DNA of 58,816 nucleotides. Origin: Candidatus Acidiferrales bacterium. GTDB lineage: Bacteria; Acidobacteriota; Terriglobia; Acidiferrales; UBA7541. Positions 18,769 to 28,500 of the stretch are shown here, one piece after another (the first letter of the stretch is position 1; the number at the start of each line of letters is the position of its first letter). Location: NCBI GenBank assembly GCA_030037775.1, contig JASHQB010000204.1, positions 1 to 58,816 on the forward strand, in the 5' to 3' direction. The notes beneath the pieces were generated by a model. That model ran no database searches, had not been told where the DNA came from, and worked only from the letters and a program-made list of their open reading frames with translations. Position numbers and translations under genes: made by a program.

Positions 18769-20559
18769 TCAGTCGCCGGAGCTTGCGGGAATGGCAATGC
18801 CCTGCATGCGCGTCCGTCTGCGGAACCGCGTATCGCGATTGATGCGGTCATTCACGTGCAGAACGAATTGCGCCGCGGTGCCGGCAACTCCTTCGCGATG
18901 GGGCACGTGGTAGAAGGGCCTCTTTAGCTCAGGATGCTCCTCGATGTACTCGCGGATTTGCGGAAGGCTCTTGCCGGTCGACTTGAGACACTGCTCGAAC
19001 TCGGTCTTGGCCTTCACCTTGGCCTCGCCGAGAGCCATCTGCACGCGGCTATGCGCGTTCACTTCGCCCTCGCCCGAGGTCTCGATGGGCAAGAAGATCA
19101 TGTCTTTGAATTTATTGATCACGGCCGATTGCACGCCATCCGATTGTGACGACGGCATGCAGCCAAAGGGTTTCAGAGCGAGCACCATGTGGCAAAGCTT
19201 GTGAATGGTGTAATAAACGTTCTTTCCGACTTCGAGGTGCCCCTCTCCGCCGCGGGCGAACTGGTTATAGAAAGGATGCGCCAGCTCCGCCAGTTCGGTC
19301 TGTGGCACAAGGTGGTGGGTAATGCCGCCCAGTTGCTTGACCGTGCGATGGTAGAAGAAATTCCACATGCGCTGGCCCGCACCGATGCCCCACAGTCTTT
19401 TGCGCAGGCCGATGTAGTTCGCAAACTGCTTCTTCGCCTCGTACCATTTGGGGTTCGCGTGCGGGCGGTTCACCGGCCACTTCGCAATGGCATGGGCCTT
19501 GGCTTGGTACATCAGATAAGCCACCCACGTCGCGATTGGCTCGACCAAGACTTGCGCGCCCTCGCGCTCGAGGAATTCGAACATGTGGAAGTTTCCGTCG
19601 CCCTCGGTGATCTGCGCCCAGAATTCGCCGGTGATTTTGACCACCGGCTTCACGCGGGTGCGATCTACCTCGATTGAATTCATCTTTTCGCGCGCGGCAC
19701 GGAGGGCGTTGAGGTAGTCCTTGCCCCACATGTGCTCGTGCCATTTGCCGAATATGTTGACGGTGTTGCGCAGGATCTTGTTGCTCTTGAACTTGGGCTT
19801 GGCCCAGTCCGGCGCCACCTGTTCGATCTCAAACGAGCGGCGATTCTTCAGGTCTTCACACAACCCATACACCGCCTCGCGGAAGACGCGATCGGTTTCG
19901 CCTTTGTTCACTTCGAAAGGACGAACTTGATAGATGAGGTCGTTCATCACATCGCCGACATGCATGGCGTTCAGCATTCCGAAGCCGAAATCCACAGTGA
20001 ACTTGAGACCCGGTTCCCCGGACGCGGCCTTGATGCCGTCGCTGTCCTTGAACAAAAGGACGCGGAATCCATCGAACCCCGCATTTTTCAGTGCGAACCG
20101 ATACTCGGCCTCGTACATGCCGAAACGGCACGGGCCACACGAGCCCGCCGTGAAAAAAACGTAGTTATCCAGGATTTCTCGGCGCGAGAGTCCTTGCTTC
20201 TCCAAAAACTGGAGATATTGCACGAGATTGCCGACGGTGAAATACGTCGGATTGCACTGGCCGTTGTTGCCGAATTCCTTGCCGGTTTGAAAGGCCGGCA
20301 CGTCCGGGACGGGGAGTTTTTCGCAGCGATACCCGCAGCCCTGGAAGACCGCACGAATCAGATCCTCATGCTTCCACGTAAAGCCGCCAAACAAAATGGT
20401 GACGCGGCCGCGCTCCTCCGCCGTAAAGGCCCGCTCAACCGGACGATGGAAGTGTTCCGGCAGCCCGAGTCCCGCGTTCTTGCGCAAGCGGGCGCGCTCT
20501 GCTTCCAGGCGCTTTTTGATTTCCGAGTCGTTTTGAATTTGCAAGAGATTCGTCGCCAT
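18769..20559 (-). CDS. 2-hydroxyacyl-CoA dehydratase-like iron-sulfur protein
   Basis: 596 residues, related to the HgdB/BcrBC dehydratase fold and to the proteins that carry a double-cubane cluster. Cysteines placed as likely cluster ligands are Cys102 (GQCNPTYF), Cys141 and Cys144 (GSCGPC), Cys456 (KLCHM) and Cys467 (FGCMPSSQSDG). The FGCMPSSQSDG motif is typical of the group that travels with tandem activases, not of true fermentation dehydratases. The start ATG has a perfect GGAGGAATTC site. First gene of the operon with the activase, so the pair is very likely a functional unit. The substrate is unknown; the role may be a difficult ATP-driven reduction rather than a dehydration. Confidence 0.85.
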   Translation of the reverse strand: MATNLLQIQNDSEIKKRLEAERARLRKNAGLGLPEHFHRPVERAFTAEERGRVTILFGGFTWKHEDLIRAVFQGCGYRCEKLPVPDVPAFQTGKEFGNNGQCNPTYFTVGNLVQYLQFLEKQGLSRREILDNYVFFTAGSCGPCRFGMYEAEYRFALKNAGFDGFRVLLFKDSDGIKAASGEPGLKFTVDFGFGMLNAMHVGDVMNDLIYQVRPFEVNKGETDRVFREAVYGLCEDLKNRRSFEIEQVAPDWAKPKFKSNKILRNTVNIFGKWHEHMWGKDYLNALRAAREKMNSIEVDRTRVKPVVKITGEFWAQITEGDGNFHMFEFLEREGAQVLVEPIATWVAYLMYQAKAHAIAKWPVNRPHANPKWYEAKKQFANYIGLRKRLWGIGAGQRMWNFFYHRTVKQLGGITHHLVPQTELAELAHPFYNQFARGGEGHLEVGKNVYYTIHKLCHMVLALKPFGCMPSSQSDGVQSAVINKFKDMIFLPIETSGEGEVNAHSRVQMALGEAKVKAKTEFEQCLKSTGKSLPQIREYIEEHPELKRPFYHVPHREGVAGTAAQFVLHVNDRINRDTRFRRRTRMQGIAIPASSGD

Positions 20560-20900
20560 GAATTCCTCCAGTAGATGCGCTGAAATTTCGTGGGGTCTTC
20601 GACGTGAGGCGCGGCTGATGCGCTAGTGGTTGAGCGTGACTCTCAAGGAACAACGCAAGATTCACGTAGGAAGAACCAACAGCACAGATCCGCCCGGTTG
20701 GTTCCGTCCTCCGACCGAAACATATAGAAACTCCCGATCGGGCTAGGCAGTGAGAGTCTAACTCACACTTGCTATTGTGACAATCCGGTTTTTTGCTGAG
20801 GAAGTCGCAGGGCGGCGCCCCCCTCATGCGCCGTGGAATTATCGATTCAAAGAGTTCATTTGGCAGGTTTTCCCCCAACATAGAAACTTCGCGATAAAAC
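20560..20900. other. Intergenic region upstream of the dehydratase-like operon
   Basis: 341 bases between the start of the dehydratase-like gene and the stop of the MFS gene, both on the minus strand. It must hold the operon promoter, but I find no convincing -35/-10 pair. A weak inverted repeat GTGAG-N7-CTCAC lies at 20750-20766. No gene seen. Confidence 0.5.
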
Positions 20901-22502
20901 TTAGGTCACATGGCCATGGGGGCTTCGGTAGTGGCCCGGAACGACTTGGCGGTCGAATGTGATCATTTGCCATGCGAACGCCGCACTTGCGACGGCGAGG
21001 CCCGCACAAATCAACATGATGAGTCGAAATCCGAATACAAAGCCTCGGTCGATCGAGGCTCTCAGTGTCGCAGCCGTACTGGGATCCAGATCGGGTGGAA
21101 CAGGCAGAGCGGCAAGCCTGATCTCGTTCGACTGCAGACTGCGCTTCACATCTGGAGGCAGATGGAGTTGCGCCAGGCCTTGGTTCATCTTGTGGCTGAA
21201 TGCCCCCACCATCACGATTCCCAAGATTGCAATAGCCAGCAATCCCGCGACCCGGGCGACGGCATTGTTGATTCCAGAAGCGGTCCCAGCGTGATCCTGA
21301 TCGATGGCGGTCATGACCACCGTTGTCAGAGGAGCTACGCTCAAAGCCATTCCGAGCCCGAGCACAACAAACCCGGGAAAAAAGGCTGTCCAGTAACTGC
21401 CTCCGACCGACGCGAGCGCGAAAATAATAAATCCCGCAGCTGCAATAAATGGGCCGATGATCAGCGGCCGTTTGGCTCCATACCGTGCGACCAGCCCGCC
21501 CGACCACCGCGACAGGAAAAACATGAGTAAAATTAGGGGAAGCGCCGCCGCGCCTGTTGCCGTCGCTGAATAACGCTGCACTTGGATCAAGTTCAACGGA
21601 AACAAAAAAAAGAAAATCCCGAGTGCGGCATAAAGGAAAAGTGTGAGCACGTTAGCCCCAGTGAAATCGCGTGAACGAAATAGGTCTAGAGGAACCATGG
21701 GCGCCGGAGAACGTCCTTCAACATACCAAAACGCAATCAGACAGGCACCGCCAAGGATCAAGGGCCCCCAAACTGAAGCATTACTCCACTGCGCCTTCGC
21801 CGATTCGGTGAATCCGTAAGTGACGCCGGCCAAGCCCGCCGTCACGATCAACGCGCCTATCCAATCGATGCTTCCCTGCGATTCCACCTTGCTTTCGGGC
21901 ACGCGCCATAGCGAAAGCGCAACCACTGCAGCGGCGATGGGAATGTTAATGAAGAACACCCAGCGCCAGGAGGCGTGTTCGATCAACCAGCCGCCGAGAA
22001 TCGGACCCATGGCCGTCGTAATGGCGGTGAAGCCGGACCATGTGCCAATGGCACGACCACGTTCCTTCTCGCTGAAGGATGCGCTGATAATCGACAAGCT
22101 CGCCGGCACAAAAAGTGCGGCTCCAGTCCCTTGAATAGCTCGCGCGACCACGAGTTGACGGATGCTCACGGCGAGGCCGCAACTGGCAGAGGCAAATGCG
22201 AAAATTACGACACCAATGAGGAACACCCGCCTGCGGCCAAATCGATCACTCATCGAACCGCCTGCGAGAATCAACGCGCTCAGAAACAGTGCATAGGATT
22301 CGATGACCCACTGGATGTCGACCACCGTTCCGGCGAAGCTCGTTTGAAGCGCGGGCAGAGCCACGTTTACGACCGTGCTGTCGATGAAGGCCATGCTGGA
22401 CCCGAGGATGGTCACAGCCAGAATCCACGGCGCGTCTGTTCCTGTGCACAGAACACCGGCATGGCCTGACTCGGTTACGCCATCATCGCACGGGGGTCTC
22501 AT
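20901..22502 (-). CDS. DHA2-type MFS drug/proton antiporter (EmrB/QacA-like)
   Basis: 533 residues with about 14 predicted membrane helices. Key motifs are motif D1 near the first helix (SSMAFIDSTVVNVALPAL), motif A in the first cytoplasmic loop (GGSMSDRFGRRRVFLIG) and motif C in helix 5 (GPILGGWLIEHASWRWVFFIN). These place it among 14-helix multidrug exporters. No EmrA-like membrane-fusion partner or regulator is adjacent, so it probably acts alone in the inner membrane. The ATG at 22502 gives a ~25-residue tail before the first helix. The substrate cannot be predicted. Confidence 0.9.
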   Translation of the reverse strand: MRPPCDDGVTESGHAGVLCTGTDAPWILAVTILGSSMAFIDSTVVNVALPALQTSFAGTVVDIQWVIESYALFLSALILAGGSMSDRFGRRRVFLIGVVIFAFASASCGLAVSIRQLVVARAIQGTGAALFVPASLSIISASFSEKERGRAIGTWSGFTAITTAMGPILGGWLIEHASWRWVFFINIPIAAAVVALSLWRVPESKVESQGSIDWIGALIVTAGLAGVTYGFTESAKAQWSNASVWGPLILGGACLIAFWYVEGRSPAPMVPLDLFRSRDFTGANVLTLFLYAALGIFFFLFPLNLIQVQRYSATATGAAALPLILLMFFLSRWSGGLVARYGAKRPLIIGPFIAAAGFIIFALASVGGSYWTAFFPGFVVLGLGMALSVAPLTTVVMTAIDQDHAGTASGINNAVARVAGLLAIAILGIVMVGAFSHKMNQGLAQLHLPPDVKRSLQSNEIRLAALPVPPDLDPSTAATLRASIDRGFVFGFRLIMLICAGLAVASAAFAWQMITFDRQVVPGHYRSPHGHVT

Positions 22503-22831
22503 GAAACCTGTCGAGGGGCTGGATCACGGCCGCGTTGCCTGCAAAAATGGACTCGATAACAAAGAGAGTCTACACCACTTAGGTTGAACGGCGTGCCCGT
22601 GATGTTACAGAAATTTCATCAGGCGCCGACTGTCTCCTTGGGACGTTCAAGACGCAGGATCACGCCCGTTCTGCCTATGCGTCTTTCGGATCCCAGGATC
22701 GAATGAACAGAAGCGAACGGTTCGAGAGAACGTCCAACCCGAGCCCCAATTCTCTAAAGTCTGCAGGGCGAGAAGACATCTAGCCGTAAGGCTCGAAGCG
22801 AAACGCCCTGTTTTTGTCCTGGGAAGACTCT
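22503..22831. other. Intergenic region between MFS start and GGDEF stop
   Basis: 329 bases. It should contain the MFS promoter, but no clear promoter, RNA or gene is visible. Confidence 0.5.
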
Positions 22832-23770
22832 TCAGGCCGGGATCAACGCGCAAACCTCGATTCGGTTGCGTCCCGCGCGTTTAGCCGTGTACAGCGCCTC
22901 GTCGGCTTGAGTCACCAGTTTTCTGAATTCCGGCGCAACTCTACCTTGAAAACCGGCAATGCCGAAACTGGCGGTCACACGAAGCGTCTGCCCCTCAAAC
23001 GAGAACTCGCGGTCTCGAAGCCGCTGTAGGATGCGCTCGACGACAACTCGAACATCTTCCGGTTTTGCGTGCGTGAAGACCATCAGGAACTCCTCGCCAC
23101 CGATGCGGCCGCAAATGTCCGAACTCCTGGTATTGGCCCTAAGGATTTCGCCAAATCCCCTGAGAACAGCGTCACCGGCATGGTGCCCGTATGTGTCATT
23201 TACACGCTTGAAGTCGTCCAAGTCCGCGATAGCCACCCAGAGTGAAAAACCATGCCGTGCAGCCCCACTTAATTGGCGACTTGACCATTCTTCTATGGCG
23301 CGGCGATTAGGCAGGGATGTGAGCGCATCAGTAAGGGCAAGTTCTCGTAAGAGTCGGTTCTTTGCTTCTATTTGCCGATGCAGATCCACCATTCTCCGGC
23401 CAACCGCCACACGCGCTGACAACTCTCCCGGATGAAACGGCTTAGTGAGGTAGTCATCGGCACCGGCCGCGAGTCCTTTCACCACATTCTCTTTTTCCGA
23501 TATGCTTGTCAGGATGATGATGTACGTGTAGGCGTCTTTTAGATTTGCGCGAATTTGTTGGCAGAGTTCAATCCCCGTCAGATCGGGCATCAGCCAGTCC
23601 GTAATCACAATCGCAGGATGATGTTGCTCGAAAAGCTCGATGGCGCTCTGGCCCGTTTTCGCGAACAGGATCGAATACTTATCCTGGTCGAGCGTCTGCT
23701 CCACAAGTTTCCGGTAGACCGCCGAATCATCGGCAACCAGGACTTTGCAAGTTTCCTCAGAAGAGCACAT
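22832..23770 (-). CDS. Response regulator diguanylate cyclase (REC-GGDEF, PleD-like)
   Basis: 312 residues that make the second messenger c-di-GMP under control of a phosphorylated receiver. The receiver domain (residues ~8-125) has the phospho-acceptor Asp58 in VITDWLMPD and the conserved Lys110 in LTKPF. A helical linker leads into a GGDEF domain with an active signature GGEEF (224-228). The inhibitory I-site RSSD (215-218) lies exactly five residues before it, so product feedback inhibition is expected. The start ATG has AGGGGAATGC upstream. No cognate histidine kinase gene lies nearby. Confidence 0.95.
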   Translation of the reverse strand: MCSSEETCKVLVADDSAVYRKLVEQTLDQDKYSILFAKTGQSAIELFEQHHPAIVITDWLMPDLTGIELCQQIRANLKDAYTYIIILTSISEKENVVKGLAAGADDYLTKPFHPGELSARVAVGRRMVDLHRQIEAKNRLLRELALTDALTSLPNRRAIEEWSSRQLSGAARHGFSLWVAIADLDDFKRVNDTYGHHAGDAVLRGFGEILRANTRSSDICGRIGGEEFLMVFTHAKPEDVRVVVERILQRLRDREFSFEGQTLRVTASFGIAGFQGRVAPEFRKLVTQADEALYTAKRAGRNRIEVCALIPA

Positions 23771-24178
23771 GCATTCCCCTGATCAAGACTGCATCATTCT
23801 TGTCATTCATAGAATCTAGGGAAGAAAATCGGCAAATCTTAACACAAGATGGCCAACTCCAGCTGCTCATGGCCCGCGTCGATTCGGAGAGATCCAGCGG
23901 AAATCATCGTGCGACGCAAAAAGGAAACGCCCTGAAAACAGAAGCAATGTTCGATTGGGGCCCGGGCACGAATCTGTTGTGTCAATTCGGTGGCGTTCGG
24001 AGACCACATGTGGACGCCAAGGAAAATCGCGCGAAGTTTCTCTTGATCACGATACGTCGCAGGTCCGCTGCTTGGCCGCCATGGATGAGCGTTGGCGGTG
24101 ACTGGCAAAACGACTTACTGGCGCGAGCAGCGAAGCAACTAGCTGCCGAAGCTGTTTCCATACACTGCCGTAGACGCT
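23771..24178. other. Intergenic region
   Basis: 408 bases between the GGDEF start and the LytTR stop. A 144-codon open frame on the plus strand crosses it, but its composition is not protein-like and it would overlap the LytTR gene. No other element is recognised. Confidence 0.5.
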
Positions 24179-24607
24179 TTATTGTCCGCCCTGAAAGGTG
24201 TCGTTGCCGATCCAGAGCTCGGCGAGCGATTTGAGATTTCCCTTATAGGTTCGCGTCACGGTGAATTCTTTGCCGTTTTTCAGACGCAACAGGTATTTTC
24301 TTGGTGCGTAGGGATGGATTTCGTCGACCCAGACTCTGTTTACCAAGACCGACCTATGAATGCGGACGAACCCATACGCCTTCAGCTTTTCCTCCATCGC
24401 GGAAATCGACTCGCGCAAGTGATGGGAGCCGGATTCGCACCGTAGCAGCACATAGTTGCCTTGCGCGACAACTGCAAGTACGTCGGCTGAGCTTATGAAA
24501 ATGATTCCCCCTCTCGTCTTGAGGGCGATTCTTGCGGCTTGCTCGCGAGATAGTTTATGAAAGTCGGCTACTGAAGAAAGCACGGTTTTTTTGGGCTGAA
24601 TCAACAT
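24179..24607 (-). CDS. Stand-alone LytTR-type DNA-binding protein
   Basis: 142 residues. Residues ~35-135 are a LytTR DNA-binding domain: AVVAQGNYVLLRC, SISAMEEKL, FVRIHRSVLVNRVWVDEI and KEFTVTRTYKGNLK follow the family consensus (beta-strand core with the N.Y and R.HRS.LVN segments). No receiver domain precedes it. The frame is open for 92 further codons upstream, but that part looks non-coding, so I choose the ATG at 24607, though its ribosome site is weak. It may be a constitutive or ligand-gated regulator, since LytTR proteins usually respond to a kinase that is missing here. It lies downstream of the DinB-like gene on the same strand. Confidence 0.8.
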   Translation of the reverse strand: MLIQPKKTVLSSVADFHKLSREQAARIALKTRGGIIFISSADVLAVVAQGNYVLLRCESGSHHLRESISAMEEKLKAYGFVRIHRSVLVNRVWVDEIHPYAPRKYLLRLKNGKEFTVTRTYKGNLKSLAELWIGNDTFQGGQ

Positions 24608-24795
24608 GCTTGAACCAGCCCTGCCGCCAACAACGTTGCCGGGTTGTGAAAGGACCCTGCCAAAATCGCGTGAAGATTTTCTTTTCGCCGAAAAACTTGA
24701 TGTTGAAAGATGTGAACGGCAGCCATAGATGGAGAGTCGCGGGTCAAGGTTGGGTCCCGAGCTTTGATTCCATGGACGAAGTCCCACACGTGCAT

Positions 24796-25356
24796 CTATT
24801 TCACCCCTAGTGATTCTGGCGAACTCTCCGAACCGAGCGAGGATTTCACATGCGTTTTCTTGATGGGATGCATCCTGATCCAAGTGTCATGGTTACCCCA
24901 CATGCTTTGAACGGACATAGGAATATGACGTTCCTGAATCACCAACCACTGCCTTAGCGTAATTGAGCCGTCCCGCGGGTGAACCACCGTATAGTCCCAG
25001 CAATGATCGGGAAGGTTGCAAAGAAGCCTGTACGTCGATCTCCTCAGATACGAAATGATCTTAAGTGACTCCAGAACGGTTTGATCAAAGTAGACTGGAG
25101 ATCTCGGCCGGGACTGACTGGCGAGTTCGCTGAGAGGGTTATCCGATTGAGCGATCCGTTGGCGGGACATTACGTAGATGCCCGCTTCCGATTCCGCGAG
25201 CTCAACCACCATCTCATGAATGCTCGGGCGGTATGGACGGGGCCGGTAGCGCCACATCTGCCTAGGGATTTGACACAACGTAGCCTTCAGTAAGTATGGC
25301 CCGTTTCTGAATAGCTCCAATAGACGCCCCATCCCGTCTCGCATATGCTGGATCAT
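24796..25356 (-). CDS. DinB-superfamily protein
   Basis: 186 residues forming a probable four-helix DinB/YfiT-like bundle. Recognisable are the opening segment GRLLELFRNGPYLLKATL, PYRPSIHEMVVELAESE and the closing TLRQWLVIQERHIPMSVQSM. Family members bind a divalent metal through three His and act as bacillithiol/mycothiol-type transferases or have unknown roles. The His near the helix starts are only partly conserved here, so metal binding is uncertain. I start at the ATG at 25356, with AGGAATGCGGAGAA before it; the frame is open to 25437. An 18-base TetR-like site lies 80 bases upstream (25436-25453). Confidence 0.6.
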   Translation of the reverse strand: MIQHMRDGMGRLLELFRNGPYLLKATLCQIPRQMWRYRPRPYRPSIHEMVVELAESEAGIYVMSRQRIAQSDNPLSELASQSRPRSPVYFDQTVLESLKIISYLRRSTYRLLCNLPDHCWDYTVVHPRDGSITLRQWLVIQERHIPMSVQSMWGNHDTWIRMHPIKKTHVKSSLGSESSPESLGVK

Positions 25357-25435
25357 TTCTCCGCATTCCTTCGAGAAGCTTGCGATCCGAAGTCTTGCGA
25401 TCGAGCGGCGCGGATGTAAAGGCGACGGAGACTCC

Positions 25436-25453
25436 ATACCGACCGACCGGTAT
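25436..25453. promoter_or_regulatory. Candidate second TetR-family operator
   Basis: 18 bases, ATACCG-ACCGAC-CGGTAT, with perfect 6-base arms. Its first eight and last six bases are identical to the operator at 31931-31948, and the total length is the same. It lies 80 bases upstream of the DinB-like start codon. No strong -35/-10 pair surrounds it, so control of the DinB-like gene is inference. Confidence 0.45.
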
Positions 25454-25534
25454 ATTCGGGGCGGCCAAACTGCTCCTTCGTTAACTCGGCTCCAGTGTGC
25501 ATTCCGAAGTCTGGTAGCTAGGCGATGCAGACGT

Positions 25535-25569
25535 GGCGGCGGGAGGATCTGGGGAATCCTCCCGCTGCC
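25535..25569 (-). terminator. Strong hairpin downstream of the large TonB receptor gene
   Basis: Arms 25535-25548 and 25556-25569 pair over 14 bases with one G-U, around a 7-base loop. It begins 16 bases after the receptor stop codon. There is no U-tract on the minus-strand side, so it may be a terminator or a 3'-end stabilising hairpin. Confidence 0.6.
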
Positions 25570-25584
25570 GTCAATCAGACTCTA

Positions 25585-28500
25585 CTACCAGTTAAGGCTT
25601 AAGCCAAGCTGCAATTGCCGTGGAGTGTTGCCTTGCAAGAACCCACCACCGCCCAGCACGCCCCACGAGGCCGGGCTGAAGATGTTGAGCGAAGGATCGT
25701 TGGGCTGCATATGGTTCAGCACGTTGGTAAAGTCAAAGTACATCGTCCCGCTGAACTTCTCGGTGACCTTGACGTTCTTGTTGATGCCCATATCCAGGTT
25801 CCAGAATGGCAAGCCCTTCAGCGGGCCGCCGCCGCCGATCTGCCCATCGTAGCCGAGAATTGGCAGCCGCACGGGATCGCCGAATACCCCCGCACCTGGG
25901 CACGTTGCATCGGGATTGCTGAACACGTTATAACCGGGGCCTATGTTGCCGCAATTCATTCCCGTGGCCCTCTTTTCGGTGCCACTGTAGTTCAAATCCT
26001 GCGTGATGATGCCGTTTTCCTCCGAGCCAACATAGCCAGGGTTGCCTTCGCCGAAGGTTCCGTCATCTGCGCCGGTGCTTGTGCCGAGCTCAATCGGGAA
26101 ACCGCTGCCGTACGTAAACAGCGGAGAAAAGGTCCATCCGCCGAGCAGATGCCCGATCAAACCCTGCTGGGATTTGTAGAAAGGCTCCGCATAATTGATG
26201 AAGAAGTTGAAGTTGAATTTCTCGTTGTACGTCTGGGGACCGTACATGTTCTGCTGGTTCCAAGGATCGACTGTTGTGAATTGACTGCTGGCCTGCACGA
26301 CGTTAACCGTGCCCAGCGCATTGCTGTACTGGAAGCTGGTTTTCATGGTCAGCCCGTGCCAGTCCGTGAAATTCAGTTGCAGGTAGCCAGCATTGTAGTT
26401 TCCGTAGCCGTTGCTGACGGTCGTGTCAATGGAAGGCAACTGGCCACTGCAGCCGATCCCGGTAGCCGTTTGGCAGGTTGCTGCAATGGGGTCGCTGACA
26501 GAAGTCCTGACACCGCTCTGACCGTTAAACACCCAAAAACCGCCCGTGGAGACGCTGTTCCAGGCATTGTATGCGCTGGAAGCCTGCATGTTGCCGCTGG
26601 CGCTGTTCTGTGCGACGAACTCCGCCGTGCAACTCGTAAGGCCGGTGATACCACCCGGGAAGTTTCCCGTGCAGTAGTTTGAAGTGTGACCTCCGAGAGC
26701 GCTCTCAAAGAATGGCTGAGGTGACAGCCCATTGAGGTACGCCGCATATCCGGCACTCGTGGCCGCCGGGACGTTCGTGCCATAATTCGTGGCCACCATC
26801 GTCTGTGCCCAGGCGTTCGCGAAGTTTTGGCCAGCCTCGGTCGTCATGTACGGGACGTTCGACAGGCTGTAATACTCACTCTCATCACCAATGACGCGTC
26901 CAATGTAGCCTGCTTCGGCAAGAATCCTCGGACCGAACTGGTGTTGAACGCTGACCGTGAACTCATCGGAACGGTCCGGCCGGAAGTTCGGATCAATCGT
27001 TTCGCCGGCGCCGGCCGCTACGTCGTTGAAGCCCGGGTACCAGGGCTGCGGAAGATTCGCACTCGGTGGGGGCAGTGGTGCATTCACACCATCCGCTTGC
27101 GCTCCAACCCGAAAAGCATTCAGGGCCGTTGTTGGATTTGCTGCTGTACCGCAAGTTCCGGTATTGGTCGGGCCACCGCAAGCAGCGGGCTGCAGCAATC
27201 CCGGTGTGAGCATCGGCACCAAAACCGGGTCCACGCCATTAAGCCGGCCGTAGATGCGCGCGTATCCTGCGCGGACAACTGTGTCTGGCCTGAGATTCCA
27301 TGCGAACCCCACGCGCGGGGCTAAACCGCCGTAGAACGGGTTGTAAGGATATTTCGAATGGTCTTGAACATTGCGGATGGCCGCAAAGCCAATGAGCGGA
27401 GCATAAGCCTCACCCTGCAGCGCCGCTTGTTTCTCGTTGTTCAGATATTCCATGGTAGACACAATCTGATCGTTTTGGTCCACCATGACGGTTTGGACGC
27501 CGCCATTGGTGCTGTACGCCGGCATTTCGACGGTGTAACCGAGGCCGTAGTTCAGAGAGAGCGTCGGTTTCATGTGCCAGGAATCTGTCCAATACAAGTT
27601 ATAGGTGGGTATGAGACTGGTGTCTGTCAGCGGTGGTGAATTCGTGCAGTCCGCCGTGGCAGGGACGCCAGGGATCGCACAGTCGCCAGCGGGCCTGGCG
27701 TTGAGCGGCAAGCCTGTGCTGAGTGAGCCAAGTCCGCGCGTGTACAGACCATGCGTCTCCTGGACGATTCCGAGTGCCATCGAGTAAAGGTTTTGGTACG
27801 TATTCACATCGGAAAAGCCAGTAATGCCAGTCGGGGTTACGGAACTGAGGTCCATATTGTAATCAGCGACAACATTGTTGGTCACCCCGGCCCCCACCTC
27901 ATACTGTTCAAACGTGTTGGTTTGCGCGCCGTTGTCATTCCGGTTATGGGTGTCGACGTTGCGCTGATAGGTGCCTCCTAACTGGAACAGATGGTTGCCT
28001 TTGATCCATGTAACATCGTCGCGGTACATGGAATCATGTCCATCCCAATAGCGCGTGCGATCGCTCTGGTTGTCCGTGTTGTACGGACCAAATATAGGGT
28101 CATCAATGGGGTCTCCCCCGTTGTTCTCGCCCCCGATTTCGAGAGCTGCCGGGAAACCTGCAACGTTCGGCGGACCGCCGGGATCTGCATACGCCCACCA
28201 GTTCCGCGTGTAGCTGAAATGCACGTCGTTGGTCACGTTCGAACTCACATTCGTCATCAGTCCCGCGGTATACAGCCACGGTTCTTGCGGCTTCTGGCGG
28301 ATGGCTGCGTACTGCCCAAGCGTATCCCCCGGGAAGAATCCGCCGATATCCCACTGGTCTGATACCGTGTTCTGCAGCTTGTAGTAGTGATAGGTGGCGT
28401 TGAAATGCCAGTTCTGGGCGAAATCGTGGTCGATGCGCACTACGCCAAAGTTGCTGGACTCCGGGAGCGCTATGGAGCCCTTATACCCGCAGTAATTTAG

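Noticed and set aside
20749..20766. GTGAG-N7-CTCAC inverted repeat
   Set aside because: Arms too short and no promoter elements around it.
23800..24234. 144-codon open frame on the plus strand
   Set aside because: Overlaps the LytTR gene, composition unlike a protein, no motif.
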